Notes under the pieces: generated by a model | What the model was told of the DNA's origin: nothing | Databases searched by the model: none | The model's input: the letters and a program-made list of their open reading frames with translations, nothing else | Origin: an uncultured Halorubrum sp. | GTDB taxonomy: Archaea; Halobacteriota; Halobacteria; Halobacteriales; Haloferacaceae | Assembly (NCBI RefSeq): GCF_937146585.1 | Contig: NZ_CAKZRO010000022.1 | Location: 1-64,000, forward strand | Reading direction: 5' to 3' | DNA: 64,000 bases | Program-made: the position numbers and the translations under genes | Shown here: positions 50,086-58,819 of the stretch, one piece after another | Numbering within the stretch: position 1 is the stretch's first letter | Layout: each line of letters starts with the position of its first letter

Positions 50086-51276
50086 TCAGTCCTCGTAGTC
50101 GAACGCGACCGCGAGGTCGGCCGCACCGAAGAAGACGAACCGGTACCGACCGGGGACGAGGCCCGGGCAGACCCGGAAGGCGTCCGCGCGCGGGCCGTCC
50201 TCGACGAGCCCCGTCTCGGTCATCTCGAACTCCCACTCCAGCGTCCCGCCCGGCGGGACGCCGATCGCCAGGTCGTTGTAGCCGACGGTGGGGTCGCCGT
50301 CGGTGCCGCGGAGCTCGGTCCAGCCGCTCTCGGTGCGGACCTCTAGGTTGTACTTCGCCTGGCTCCCGACGGACGCCGGCTCGCCGGAGACGTTGGTCAG
50401 CTCGATCCGGAACTGGGTACCCCGACCGATCGCGAGCGGGTCGGACCCGGGCGCGTCGTCGCCGGGGATCACGACGCGGAGCGCGAGCGGGCCGTCGCCC
50501 CCAGCGTCGCTGCCGGCGCCGCCCCCGCCGCCCCAGTTGACCTCGCCGTCGTACACCTGCGGGTGGCGAGCGAAGCCGTCGGCGTCGCACTCGAAGGCGG
50601 GGGGGACGTTCGCCGGGTCGTGTTCGGGACGGACCTCGCCCGCGAGACTCTCCGGGTCGCGGACCCAGTCGTCGCTCCGCACCGCGCCCGTCTCGCCCCA
50701 GCCGTCGGTGACGGAGAGCTCCGCCGCGTCCGGGAGCGGGTCGCTCGTGACGCGGAGCAGCGCGGCCGGGTAGGTGATCGCCTCGCCGCAGGCCACCTCC
50801 TCGTCTTGCGCCCCCGAGACCGTCGCGTCCGCGACGAGGGTCCCCTCATCGACCTCGATGCCCTCGAACGCGATCTCGTCGTGGCAGGTGGTCGGGCCGA
50901 CGGACTCGGCGTAGACGAGGGCCGACGCCGCGAAGTCTGTCTCCTCGACGAACGCGACGGTCTCCGCCGGCGCGTCGCGGAGCAGCCACGCGGCGTCGTC
51001 CTCATCGGTGAGGAGGGCACAGAAGCCGCGGCGCTCGGTCCGGCTCCACGCCGGCCCGGACAGCGCCGCGCCGACCTGATGGACGTCGGTCTCTGGGTCG
51101 GCGTCGCTCCCGCCGTCGCCGTCGGTTCCGTCGGTTCCGTCGCCGTCGGTTCCGTCTCCGCCGTCCGTGCCGTCGCCGCCCGGAACCGGATCGCCGGTAC
51201 CGGTACACCCCGCGAGTGCGGCGGCGCTACCGGTCGCGATGCCGTAGAGGGCCCTCCGTCGCGTGAGGTCGGTCAT
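50086..51276 (-). CDS. Tat-exported lipoprotein with C-terminal domain shared with 36962-37552
   Basis: A 396-residue protein with a Tat signal (LTRRRALYGIATG), a lipobox LAGC at about 21-24, and a Gly/Asp/Thr linker of (DGTDG)n type. A Cys-containing central domain follows, then a C-terminal beta domain (ELTNVSGEPASVGSQAKYN, ESGWTELRG) like that of the lipoprotein at 36962. It should be anchored on the cell surface. Function unknown; the four Cys in the middle could form disulfides. Confidence 0.8.
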   Translation of the reverse strand: MTDLTRRRALYGIATGSAAALAGCTGTGDPVPGGDGTDGGDGTDGDGTDGTDGDGGSDADPETDVHQVGAALSGPAWSRTERRGFCALLTDEDDAAWLLRDAPAETVAFVEETDFAASALVYAESVGPTTCHDEIAFEGIEVDEGTLVADATVSGAQDEEVACGEAITYPAALLRVTSDPLPDAAELSVTDGWGETGAVRSDDWVRDPESLAGEVRPEHDPANVPPAFECDADGFARHPQVYDGEVNWGGGGGAGSDAGGDGPLALRVVIPGDDAPGSDPLAIGRGTQFRIELTNVSGEPASVGSQAKYNLEVRTESGWTELRGTDGDPTVGYNDLAIGVPPGGTLEWEFEMTETGLVEDGPRADAFRVCPGLVPGRYRFVFFGAADLAVAFDYED

Positions 51277-51374
51277 ACCACCGGATTGGCGACCGATACA
51301 TAAGGACTTCGTGTAGACGTAAACGCGCGTCTCACCTATCGGGTCGGGCGATCCCGGTCGGTCGCCGCGACCGA

Positions 51375-52460
51375 CTACGCCGGCTCGAACAGCGCCTCGA
51401 TCTCCCCGCCGCCGGGGGCGCCGTCGAGGTCGGCGGCGAGGCCGAGCGCGAGCGCGACGCGCGCCTTCGCGGCCGGGAGGTCGCCGGCGAACGTCACGCC
51501 GCGGTCCGCGAGCGTGACCGCGCCGCCGCGGGTGCCGTACACCGGCTCCGTCGGCCCCGCCGGCGGACGCCCGGCGACGACGACGGGCACGGCGTCGACC
51601 GCCTCGCCGAGCGCGTCGCCGAGCGCGCCGGTGACGTTCCCGAGGCCGGTCCCCTCGACGACGACTCCGCCGACGCCCGCGTCGAGCGCGCGTTCGAGGG
51701 CACCCACCCCGACGCCAGTCCCGGAGTGGACCACCGGGACCTCGGGCACGTCCGCGGGGCCTTCGATCGCGTCCGCGAGCGGGTCGACCGCGACGCCGCG
51801 TTCGGGTGCGCGGACGAGGCGCGAGGCGGCGCGGGTGAACGTCGCGACCGGTCCCGTCCCGGGGGAAGTCATCGTCGACAGCGCGTTGCTGTGGCCCTTC
51901 ACCACGTCGCGGGCGGCGTGGAGCTCGTCGTCGAACGCGACGTGGACGCCCGGCGCGAACCGGTCGTCCGCGGCCGCCCGGACCGCGAGCGCGAGGTTCG
52001 CGGGCACGTCGCTGGCGGGCTCGTCGAGCCGGCGCTGCGCCCCCGTGACGACGACCGGCGCGTCGAGGTCAGTGAGCAGGTCCAGCGCGAACGCGGTGTC
52101 CGCGAGGGTGTCCGTCCCGTGCGTGACGACGACGCCGTCCGCGGGCTCGCCGTCCGCCCCGCCGACCGCCTCGCGCGCGGCGGTCGCGGTCGCGAGCACG
52201 TCCCGCCACCGGACGTCGAACCCGGGCCGTGAACACACCTCCCTGGTCGTCACCCGCGCGTGGTCGGAGACGGCCGGCACCGCCGCCACGAGGTCGTCGC
52301 CGGTCTTCTCCGGGGCCGCGCCGCCGTCGCTCGGCTCCGAGGCGATGGTGCCGCCGCAGGCGACGACCGCCACCCGCGGGCGGCCGCCGTCGGCGCGTGC
52401 GGCGAGACGGTCGCGGTCGCTTCGGTCCCCGCGTCGGTCGCGGCTGTCGGTGTCGGTCAT
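51375..52460 (-). CDS. L-asparaginase-type amidohydrolase
   Basis: A 361-residue asparaginase with both active-site threonine motifs: ACGGTIAS (about 34-41) and VVTHGTDTLADTA (about 110-122). It lacks the N-terminal barrel of GatD, so it is a true asparaginase-type hydrolase, converting asparagine to aspartate and ammonia. The ATG at 52460 is preferred over a TTG 27 bases upstream. It stands alone on its strand. Confidence 0.9.
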   Translation of the reverse strand: MTDTDSRDRRGDRSDRDRLAARADGGRPRVAVVACGGTIASEPSDGGAAPEKTGDDLVAAVPAVSDHARVTTREVCSRPGFDVRWRDVLATATAAREAVGGADGEPADGVVVTHGTDTLADTAFALDLLTDLDAPVVVTGAQRRLDEPASDVPANLALAVRAAADDRFAPGVHVAFDDELHAARDVVKGHSNALSTMTSPGTGPVATFTRAASRLVRAPERGVAVDPLADAIEGPADVPEVPVVHSGTGVGVGALERALDAGVGGVVVEGTGLGNVTGALGDALGEAVDAVPVVVAGRPPAGPTEPVYGTRGGAVTLADRGVTFAGDLPAAKARVALALGLAADLDGAPGGGEIEALFEPA

Positions 52461-52605
52461 GGTCCCACTTCTCCCCCCGACGGACAAAGCGGTTGGTGCC
52501 GCGGCAGTCGCTCGACCCCGGGTTCGCCGCGCCCCGGCGGCCGGACCGCGCCGAAACCGGTCGATCAGGCGGAATTCCGAAGCAAAGTGTTAGCTGCGCC
52601 GATAA

Positions 52606-52618
52606 ACGGTTAAACCGT
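52606..52618. promoter_or_regulatory. 13-bp palindrome upstream of a small membrane protein gene
   Basis: ACGGTT-A-AACCGT is a perfect palindrome 105 bases before the ATG at 52723, in an AT-richer gap between divergent genes. It may be an operator or a promoter element; no regulator is known. Confidence 0.35.
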
Positions 52619-52722
52619 CTCTGCGGCGTTTGTAAAACGACCCGGACGGGCGAGAAACGCCGTGAAATTCGCCGAACCCTCGTCGGGCTATATGTGGTCC
52701 CCTGCTCTACGGAAAGGTGTCC

Positions 52723-52944
52723 ATGTCAACCCCCGCTCCCACGCAGATCGCCTCCGGCGAACGACTCGCCGGGCTGATGACCGGCACCGTCAAAGCCGCC
52801 GCCTTCTGGGCGGCCATCGCCATCCCGGCCACGTACCCCGTCCTGCTGTACTCGGGGCTCGACGGCGGCACCGGGCAGCTGTTCGTCGCCCTCCTGTTCG
52901 CGAACGCGCTCGCGCTCGCGCTGGGGCACGACCACAAGCGCTGA
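52723..52944 (+). CDS. Small two-segment membrane protein
   Basis: A 73-residue protein with hydrophobic segments at about 24-42 and 50-66 and a polar tail GHDHKR. GGAAAGGTG just before the start is a possible ribosome-binding site, and TATATG lies about 32-37 bases upstream. The GTG 6 bases earlier is a less likely start. Family not recognised. Confidence 0.65.
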   Translation: MSTPAPTQIASGERLAGLMTGTVKAAAFWAAIAIPATYPVLLYSGLDGGTGQLFVALLFANALALALGHDHKR

Positions 52945-53146
52945 GACCGAACCGGACCCGACCGCTCGCCGACCACCGAGGCGTCGCGTGGACACCGACG
53001 CCGCGCCCTCCCGCCCTCCTCCGACCCGTTTTCGCGCGCCCTCCCGCCCTCCTCCGGGCCGTCTTCAGGCCGTTCTTCCGGCCCGTTCTCGAACCGCTCC
53101 GTTCCGCTCTCGAAGCGCTTACCCCCGCCCCGGACCGACGACGGGT

Positions 53147-54805
53147 ATGAGCGACGAGACCCGCGTCGAGTGGCGCGACTGGGGCCCGGCGGCGTTCGCC
53201 GAGGCCGACGAGCGCGACCGCCCGGTGCTGCTCTCGCTGTCGGCCACCTGGTGCGAGGGCTGTCACGAGATGGACGCGATCACCTACGCGGAGCCGCGCA
53301 TCGCCGCCAACGTCAACGAGGGGTTCGTCCCCGTCCGCGTCGACGTCGACCGCCACCCGCGGGTGCGCGAGCGGTACAACATGGGCGGGTTCCCGACCAC
53401 CGCCTTCCTCGCCCCCGACGGGACGCTGCTGACGGGCGCGGGCTACCTCGACGTCGACGGGATGCGGCAGGTCCTCGAATCGGTCCGCGAGATGTGGGCC
53501 GACAAGGGTCGCGACGCCGGGCGCGTGCCCCGCGCGCTCGACGCCGACCTGCCGCCCCGCGGCGAGCTGACCGACGAGATAGCGAGCCACCTGGCCGGGC
53601 AGTTGGAGGTGAAGTACGACGCCGAGCACGCCGGCTGGGGGACGGACGCGAAGTTCCCCCTGCCCCGCACCGTCGAGTTCGCGCTGAAGCGCGACCGGAA
53701 CCGCGCGCTCCGGACGCTCGACGCGGTCCGCGACCACCTCACCGACGACGTCGACGGCGGCTTCTTCCGCTACGCGGGCACCCGCGACTGGGGGGACGTC
53801 GCCTACGAGAAGCCGCTCGACACGAACGCCGCCGTGACCCGCGCGTTCGCGAACGCCTTCCTCTACACCGGCGACGAGGCGTACCTCGACCCCGCGCTCG
53901 ACGCCGTCGGCTTCCTCACCGGCGACCTCTGGACCGGCTACGGCGTCGGCGGCAGCCTCGGCCCCGGGCTCGGCCGCGCCTACTACGCCGCGCCCGCCGC
54001 GGACCGCGCGGACCTCGACGAGCCCCGCCGCGACCTGACGGTGTTCGCCGGCGGCAACGCGCTCGCCGCGGACGCGCTGCTCGCGGTGGCCGCCTACACC
54101 GACGACGAGGGGGCCCGCGAGTACGCGGACCGAATCCTCGACGGCCTCGAACGCGACCTGATCGACACCGAGAGCGGCGCGGTGACTCACTACCGCGGCA
54201 GCGACGACGCCGGCGAGACCGACCTGCTGGAGGACGCCGCCCGCGTCGTCGGGGCGTACGTCCGCGCCGCCGGCGTCCGCGGCGAGGGCGTCGACGTCGC
54301 CCGCGCGGTCGCGGACCGGGCGATCGATCGGCTCCACGTCGACGGCTCGTTCGTCGACGGCCCGCGCTCGGGCCCGGGGCTGCTCGACCGGTCGTTCCGC
54401 CCGCTCGACGCCAACGTCGAGATGGCGACGGCGCTCCTCGACCTCGCGGCGCTCACCGGCGAGGACCGCTACCGCGAGGTCGCGCGGAAGACGGCCGAGG
54501 CGTTCGCCGGCGCGACCGAGCGGCTCGGCGTCCAGGTCGCCGCCTACGGGAGCCTGGTCGGCCGGCTCCGGCGGGACGCGACCGTCATCGCGGTCGGGAC
54601 CGCGCCCGGCAGCGACCTCCACCGCGCCGCGTGGCGCGTTGCCGACCACGAGAAGGTGGTCGCGCCGAACGCCCACGAGGCCGACGCGCCCGCCCCGCGG
54701 ACGGTCCCCGAGGGCGCCGCCGTCGTCCTCGCGGGCGACGGGGCCTCCGCCCCGGCGGAAACGCCCGCCGAGTTGATGGATCGGGTCGGCGACGCGCTGT
54801 CGTAG
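53147..54805 (+). CDS. DUF255 thioredoxin-fold/six-hairpin protein (YyaL/spermatogenesis-associated 20 type)
   Basis: A 552-residue protein. The N-terminal thioredoxin-like domain has CEGCHEMD (near residues 35-42) and the cis-Pro segment GGFPTTAFLAPDG. The rest (about 150-552) is the alpha/alpha-barrel typical of DUF255 proteins, though shorter than the usual 650-700 residues. The family's substrate is not known; roles in redox folding or glycan handling have been suggested. A CTTACCCC box lies about 25-31 bases upstream of the ATG, excluding longer frames. Confidence 0.85.
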   Translation: MSDETRVEWRDWGPAAFAEADERDRPVLLSLSATWCEGCHEMDAITYAEPRIAANVNEGFVPVRVDVDRHPRVRERYNMGGFPTTAFLAPDGTLLTGAGYLDVDGMRQVLESVREMWADKGRDAGRVPRALDADLPPRGELTDEIASHLAGQLEVKYDAEHAGWGTDAKFPLPRTVEFALKRDRNRALRTLDAVRDHLTDDVDGGFFRYAGTRDWGDVAYEKPLDTNAAVTRAFANAFLYTGDEAYLDPALDAVGFLTGDLWTGYGVGGSLGPGLGRAYYAAPAADRADLDEPRRDLTVFAGGNALAADALLAVAAYTDDEGAREYADRILDGLERDLIDTESGAVTHYRGSDDAGETDLLEDAARVVGAYVRAAGVRGEGVDVARAVADRAIDRLHVDGSFVDGPRSGPGLLDRSFRPLDANVEMATALLDLAALTGEDRYREVARKTAEAFAGATERLGVQVAAYGSLVGRLRRDATVIAVGTAPGSDLHRAAWRVADHEKVVAPNAHEADAPAPRTVPEGAAVVLAGDGASAPAETPAELMDRVGDALS

Positions 54806-54930
54806 GGGCGGCGAGGGCGCTCAGTCGACCCTTCGGGGGATTCGTCGTCGGACGGCCCGCCGCCCGACGCGCGCTCGTCCGCGTCGTAAACGGACGACGC
54901 GTTTATACCGGTGCCGGGGCATCCCCGTGT

Positions 54931-55737
54931 ATGGCATCTCTCCGCGACCTGGGACTCTCCGAGTACGAGGCCCGGGCGTACCGCGCGCTCCTCCGGACCG
55001 GCCCGACGACGGCCAAGGACCTCTCGCGGGCCAGCGAGGTCCCGATGGGCCGGATCTACGACGTGCTCAACAGCTTAGAACAGCACAACCTCGTCCGCAG
55101 TCAGGCCGCCAGCCGGCCGAAGAAGTACGTCGCGGTCGAGCCGGACGCCGCGCTCGACCGCCTGCTCGACGAGAAGAAACAGGAGCTCCAGACGCAGGCC
55201 GAGCAGTACGAGTCGGTGGTCGACGAGCTGTCGTCCGAACTCGACGCCGGCGAGCCCGTCGACGGCCAGTTCTGGACCGCGGCGGTCGGCGCGGAGGAGG
55301 CGACGGACCTCCTCTTGGAGCGCATCGCCGCGGCGGAGCGCCGGGTGGTCGTGGTCGCGGGCGCGCCGGCGACCGGCTTCGACCTCGGGACGATCGGCGA
55401 GCGCGTGACCGCCGAGCTGGAGTCCGCGCTCGAGCGCGGCGTGGAGATCCGGGTGTTGCTGTCGCCGGCGACGGTCGACGAGCTCCCGCGGAGCGTCGGC
55501 CGCCGGTACACCGCGGAGCTGGCCGAGGTGGACGGGTTCGAGGTCCGCACGTCGCCGGGCGTCGACGGGACGTTCAACGTGTTCGACGAGATCGAGGTGT
55601 GCATCGAGGTCCCGCACCCGCTGTCGGCCGACGAGCCGTTCGCGATGATCGACGTGAAAGACGTCGAGTTCGCGACGAGCGTGAAAGAGCAGTTCGAGCC
55701 GCGGTGGACCGAGGCGGAACCGTTGACGTTCGGATAG
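54931..55737 (+). CDS. TrmB-family transcriptional regulator
   Basis: A 268-residue protein with an N-terminal winged helix (LGLSEYEARAYRALLRTGPT then MGRIYDVLNSLE), a coiled segment (about 80-110) and a C-terminal PLD-like effector domain. TrmB proteins control sugar or central metabolism; haloarchaeal members are many and no ligand can be named. GTTTATACC lies about 22-30 bases before the ATG. It is convergent with mptA. Confidence 0.9.
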   Translation: MASLRDLGLSEYEARAYRALLRTGPTTAKDLSRASEVPMGRIYDVLNSLEQHNLVRSQAASRPKKYVAVEPDAALDRLLDEKKQELQTQAEQYESVVDELSSELDAGEPVDGQFWTAAVGAEEATDLLLERIAAAERRVVVVAGAPATGFDLGTIGERVTAELESALERGVEIRVLLSPATVDELPRSVGRRYTAELAEVDGFEVRTSPGVDGTFNVFDEIEVCIEVPHPLSADEPFAMIDVKDVEFATSVKEQFEPRWTEAEPLTFG

Positions 55738-55773
55738 CCGGGGGGAAACGCGAGTCGCCCGCGGCCTCGGCGC

Positions 55774-56700
55774 CTATCGGTGGAGCTCGTCGCGGAGGTC
55801 GCCCATCGTGACCTCGCGCTCCGCGTGGGCGTTGTGCTGGTGGATCGACTCGTCGTTCGACTGTTTCATGTGGATCACGGCCTCGTCCGAGAGGTGGCCG
55901 AACTCCGTGACGGTCCCCTCGGCGAGCGCGCGGACGCAGTCCTCGACGAACTTCGCGTCGGCGTGGGCCTCGTAGGTCATGTGGTCCTCGTCGGGCCGCT
56001 TCGCCATGTTGTAGATGCGCGCGCTCATCGAGTCGCGGGCGACGTCGATCACGTCCCTGAGGTCGACGTCCGGGTGCCCGTCGGTCGTGATCGTCAGCGT
56101 CGCGTGGCCGCGCTGGGAGTGACCCGGCTGCGGGACGGCGTCCAGGAACTCCTCGGTCGTCTCCTCGTCGACGCCGAGCTCGGCGAGCTTGTCGCGGGCC
56201 CGCGACTCGCTCATCCCCTGCGAGCAGGGGCAGACGGTCATGCCGGTGACCTCGGCGCCGATCTCCTCGCGCGTGCCGTCCTCGGTGGCGGTCGCGCTGG
56301 CGACGATGGTCGCCGTGCTCTGCGTCTCGATGTCCGACGCCGGCGTGTTCTCGCGGGTGACGAGCTCCGCCGTCATCGACACCTCGGCGGTGGTCGTGTA
56401 GTCGTGCTTCTCCAAGAGGCGCTCGGCGGCGTCGCCGCAGACGTCCTCGACGCGGTACGCCTCCTCGCGGGTGATGTCTTCGAGAATCTCGTCGACCGTC
56501 GCGAGGTTCCGCGACATGTCGATCCCCTTGCGGCCGCTCGGGAGGTCGACGAACACCTCGAACTCCGCCATGAGGACGATGGGTCGCTTGTCGCCGCGCG
56601 CGAGCTTCACGAGTTTCTCCACGCCGGTGACGCCGACCTGCGAGAGCCCGACCGTGACGTCGGGGGACGACGCCTGTACGTCCGGCAGCTGATGACTCAT
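55774..56700 (-). CDS. mptA: GTP cyclohydrolase MptA
   Basis: A 308-residue archaeal GTP cyclohydrolase. Metal and catalytic features include TVCPCSQG (Cys near residue 151), GHSQRGH and [19 protein letters not shown] near the end. MptA makes 7,8-dihydroneopterin 2',3'-cyclic phosphate, the first step to tetrahydrofolate or methanopterin-type cofactors, and can feed archaeosine synthesis in haloarchaea. The MSHQLPDVQ start at 56700 is the conserved one; a longer frame runs through the promoter and is rejected. Confidence 0.93.
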   Translation of the reverse strand: MSHQLPDVQASSPDVTVGLSQVGVTGVEKLVKLARGDKRPIVLMAEFEVFVDLPSGRKGIDMSRNLATVDEILEDITREEAYRVEDVCGDAAERLLEKHDYTTTAEVSMTAELVTRENTPASDIETQSTATIVASATATEDGTREEIGAEVTGMTVCPCSQGMSESRARDKLAELGVDEETTEEFLDAVPQPGHSQRGHATLTITTDGHPDVDLRDVIDVARDSMSARIYNMAKRPDEDHMTYEAHADAKFVEDCVRALAEGTVTEFGHLSDEAVIHMKQSNDESIHQHNAHAEREVTMGDLRDELHR

Positions 56701-56886
56701 TACGAATATGATAGGGACTCCCGGGATTAGCCCTTTCGGAAGGGGGAGGTGCTTCTTGTACTCGCGCGTGCGCCCCGTCGCGCGTGTGAGCCGGGCGCGC
56801 CGCCGGTTCCCGCGTGTGAGACGCCCACGTCCCGCGGGTCGTAACGCACGATTTATAACGGCGGCAGCGGAAGGTGTCCCAAGACC

Positions 56887-57180
56887 ATGCCGAGTTCCAA
56901 TGGGCCACAGAAGGCGACTCGCGACAAGCTCTCGAACAAACCCCGCAACCGCGGCACCTCCCCGCCGCAGCGAGCGATCCAGGAGTTCGACGAGGGGTCG
57001 CAGGTCCACCTCAAGATCGACCCGAGCGTCCCCAAGGGCCGCTTCCACCCGCGCTTCGACGGCCGGACGGGCACCGTCGTCGGCAAGCAGGGCTCCGCGT
57101 TCAAAGTCGAGATCCCGGACGGCGGCAAGACGAAGACCCTCATCGTCACCGCCGCCCACATGCGGGCCCAGCAGAACTGA
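56887..57180 (+). CDS. rpl21e: Ribosomal protein L21e
   Basis: A 97-residue large-subunit protein ([20 protein letters not shown], then [18 protein letters not shown]). It is a universal archaeal/eukaryal component of the 50S subunit. TTTATAA at 56852-56858 is its TATA box, 29-35 bases upstream, and GGAAGGTG at about 56869 is a possible ribosome-binding site. It is separated from rpoF by one base. Confidence 0.97.
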   Translation: MPSSNGPQKATRDKLSNKPRNRGTSPPQRAIQEFDEGSQVHLKIDPSVPKGRFHPRFDGRTGTVVGKQGSAFKVEIPDGGKTKTLIVTAAHMRAQQN

Positions 57181-57181
57181 G

Positions 57182-57538
57182 ATGACGATCTTCAAAGAGA
57201 AGCTCGACGAGGAGTACGTCACCACCTCCGAGGCGAAGGAGATCCTCGTGGAGATCGAAGACGAGCGCGCGGCCGACGAGGAGCGCGATCTCCGCTACGA
57301 GCTGGCCCGCGCGATCGAGCACGTCAACCGCTTCGCGGAGCTCGACGCCGACGAGTCCCGCGAGCTCGTCGAGGAGCTGACCGAGCTCGACCAGGTCGAC
57401 GTGCCGACCGCGGTGAAGATCACCGACCTGCTCCCCGAGGACCGCACGGAGCTCCGCTCCGTGTTCGCCCAGGAGCGCTACTCGCTCGACGGCGAGGAGC
57501 TCGACGAGATCCTCGACGTCGTCGCGAAGTACGCCTGA
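57182..57538 (+). CDS. rpoF: RNA polymerase subunit F (Rpb4)
   Basis: A 118-residue RpoF/Rpb4 protein ([20 protein letters not shown], ending [12 protein letters not shown]). With RpoE it forms the stalk of archaeal RNA polymerase. It starts one base after the L21e gene stop. In most archaea the DUF655 gene follows directly; here it is 2.3 kb away. Confidence 0.95.
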   Translation: MTIFKEKLDEEYVTTSEAKEILVEIEDERAADEERDLRYELARAIEHVNRFAELDADESRELVEELTELDQVDVPTAVKITDLLPEDRTELRSVFAQERYSLDGEELDEILDVVAKYA

Positions 57539-57612
57539 CCGCGGGTCTCGCCCGGCCCGACGGGGCATTCCCCGACACGTTTTTTCAGATTTCCGCCCGT
57601 AGATCGCCCCGC

Positions 57613-58047
57613 ATGTACCGGACCACCCTCGTACCGACCGGCGAGGGCGACGCCGCCCTCGACGCGGTCGACGACGCGATCGACGTCACGGCGGCGGAGG
57701 GGACGGTCCACGTCCTCGGCGTCGTCGAGGAGTTACCGATGTACGACCGCTCCGGCAGGCCGGAGAAGTTCGACGACGACGACCCCGAGCGCCGCGAGCG
57801 GCTGGAGGCGGCGGTCGACCGGGTCGCGACGGCCGTCGCGGAGGCCGGCATCGACCCCGAGACCGCGGTCGAGGCCGGGGTCCCGGCCCACGAGATCGCC
57901 GCGTACGCCGACGATATCGGCGCGGACGCGGTCGTGATGGGGAAGCGCGGCCTCGACGCGGCCGCCGACGACCTGCTCGGTAGCACGACCGAACGCGTCA
58001 TCCGGAACGCCGACACGACGGTCGTCTCGGTCCCCGTCTCCGGGTGA
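57613..58047 (+). CDS. UspA-family universal stress protein
   Basis: A 144-residue single UspA domain with the ATP-binding signature GADAVVMGKRGLDAAADDLLG and GSTTERVIRNADTTVVSVP at the end. Usp proteins bind ATP or AMP under stress; the exact role varies. ACGTTTTTTCAG about 26-35 bases upstream of the ATG is a likely TATA element. It is the first gene of the insertion between rpoF and DUF655. Confidence 0.92.
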   Translation: MYRTTLVPTGEGDAALDAVDDAIDVTAAEGTVHVLGVVEELPMYDRSGRPEKFDDDDPERRERLEAAVDRVATAVAEAGIDPETAVEAGVPAHEIAAYADDIGADAVVMGKRGLDAAADDLLGSTTERVIRNADTTVVSVPVSG

Positions 58048-58108
58048 CCGCCGGCCGGCGCCGCGCCGTTCGCCGGCCTCCCCGACGCTCACCGGCCCGC
58101 CGCGACGC

Positions 58109-58819
58109 TCACCCGTCTCGACCGGCCTCGACGGCGATCGTCCCGAAGAGGTGCTGCTGTCGCTCGCGGACGGCCGCGCGGTCGTCGAGCGCACGCCGCG
58201 CGGCGTCGGTCCGCTCGGCGAGCCGCCCGAGCGGGTCGTCGCCGCCCGCGTCGAAGAGCCGGCCGTTCAGCGCCACGAACGCCCGCAGCGCGACGTTCGC
58301 CGCCCGGTTTCCCTCCGGGACGAACGCCGCGACGACGACGGTGTCGCTCAGCTCGCACCAGCGGCTCACGACCGCGTACGGGTCGGGGAACAGCGACGTG
58401 ACGAACGTCGCGAGGACGCCGTCCGCGGCCGCGACCGGCGGTCGCTCGGCGTCCGCGAGCGCGAGCGAGACGTTCGCCCACCCGCGCCGCTCCACGAGCC
58501 CCGCCGCGCGGTCGAGCATCCGGGGCGAGACGTCGACGCCGACGACGCGGCCGGTCGGTCCCACGGCCCCGCGGAGGACCGGGAAGTTCACGCCGGGCCC
58601 GCAGCCGAACTCGACGACGGTGTCGCCCGGCGAGAGGTCCAGCGCGCGGACGCAGGCGCTCCGGACGCCGCCGACGGACGCGGTGGCCCGCGCGAACCAG
58701 TCGTAGACCCGCGCCCACGCGTCGTAGCCGCGGCGGATCCGACGCAGCCGACGCGGGGCGGCCGCCGCGGAGCCGCTCCCGTCCGCCGCCGCGGGGCCGC
58801 CGTCGTCGTCCCGGGTCAC
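58109..58819 (-). CDS. Class I SAM-dependent methyltransferase, UbiE-like
   Basis: A 236-residue methyltransferase with motif I VVEFGCGPGVNFPVL, motif II VVGVDVSPRMLD and motif III LALADAERPPVA. Closest in style to UbiE/COQ5-type or small-molecule methyltransferases; substrate unknown. The GTG start overlaps the stop of the upstream Cys-rich gene by 4 bases (GTGA), showing coupled translation with it. Confidence 0.85.
   Translation of the reverse strand: MTRDDDGGPAAADGSGSAAAAPRRLRRIRRGYDAWARVYDWFARATASVGGVRSACVRALDLSPGDTVVEFGCGPGVNFPVLRGAVGPTGRVVGVDVSPRMLDRAAGLVERRGWANVSLALADAERPPVAAADGVLATFVTSLFPDPYAVVSRWCELSDTVVVAAFVPEGNRAANVALRAFVALNGRLFDAGGDDPLGRLAERTDAARRALDDRAAVRERQQHLFGTIAVEAGRDG

Noticed and set aside
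51375-52460. Asparaginase-type gene as a second gatD
   Set aside because: It lacks the GatD-specific N-terminal barrel and the catalytic domain starts almost at the N-terminus.
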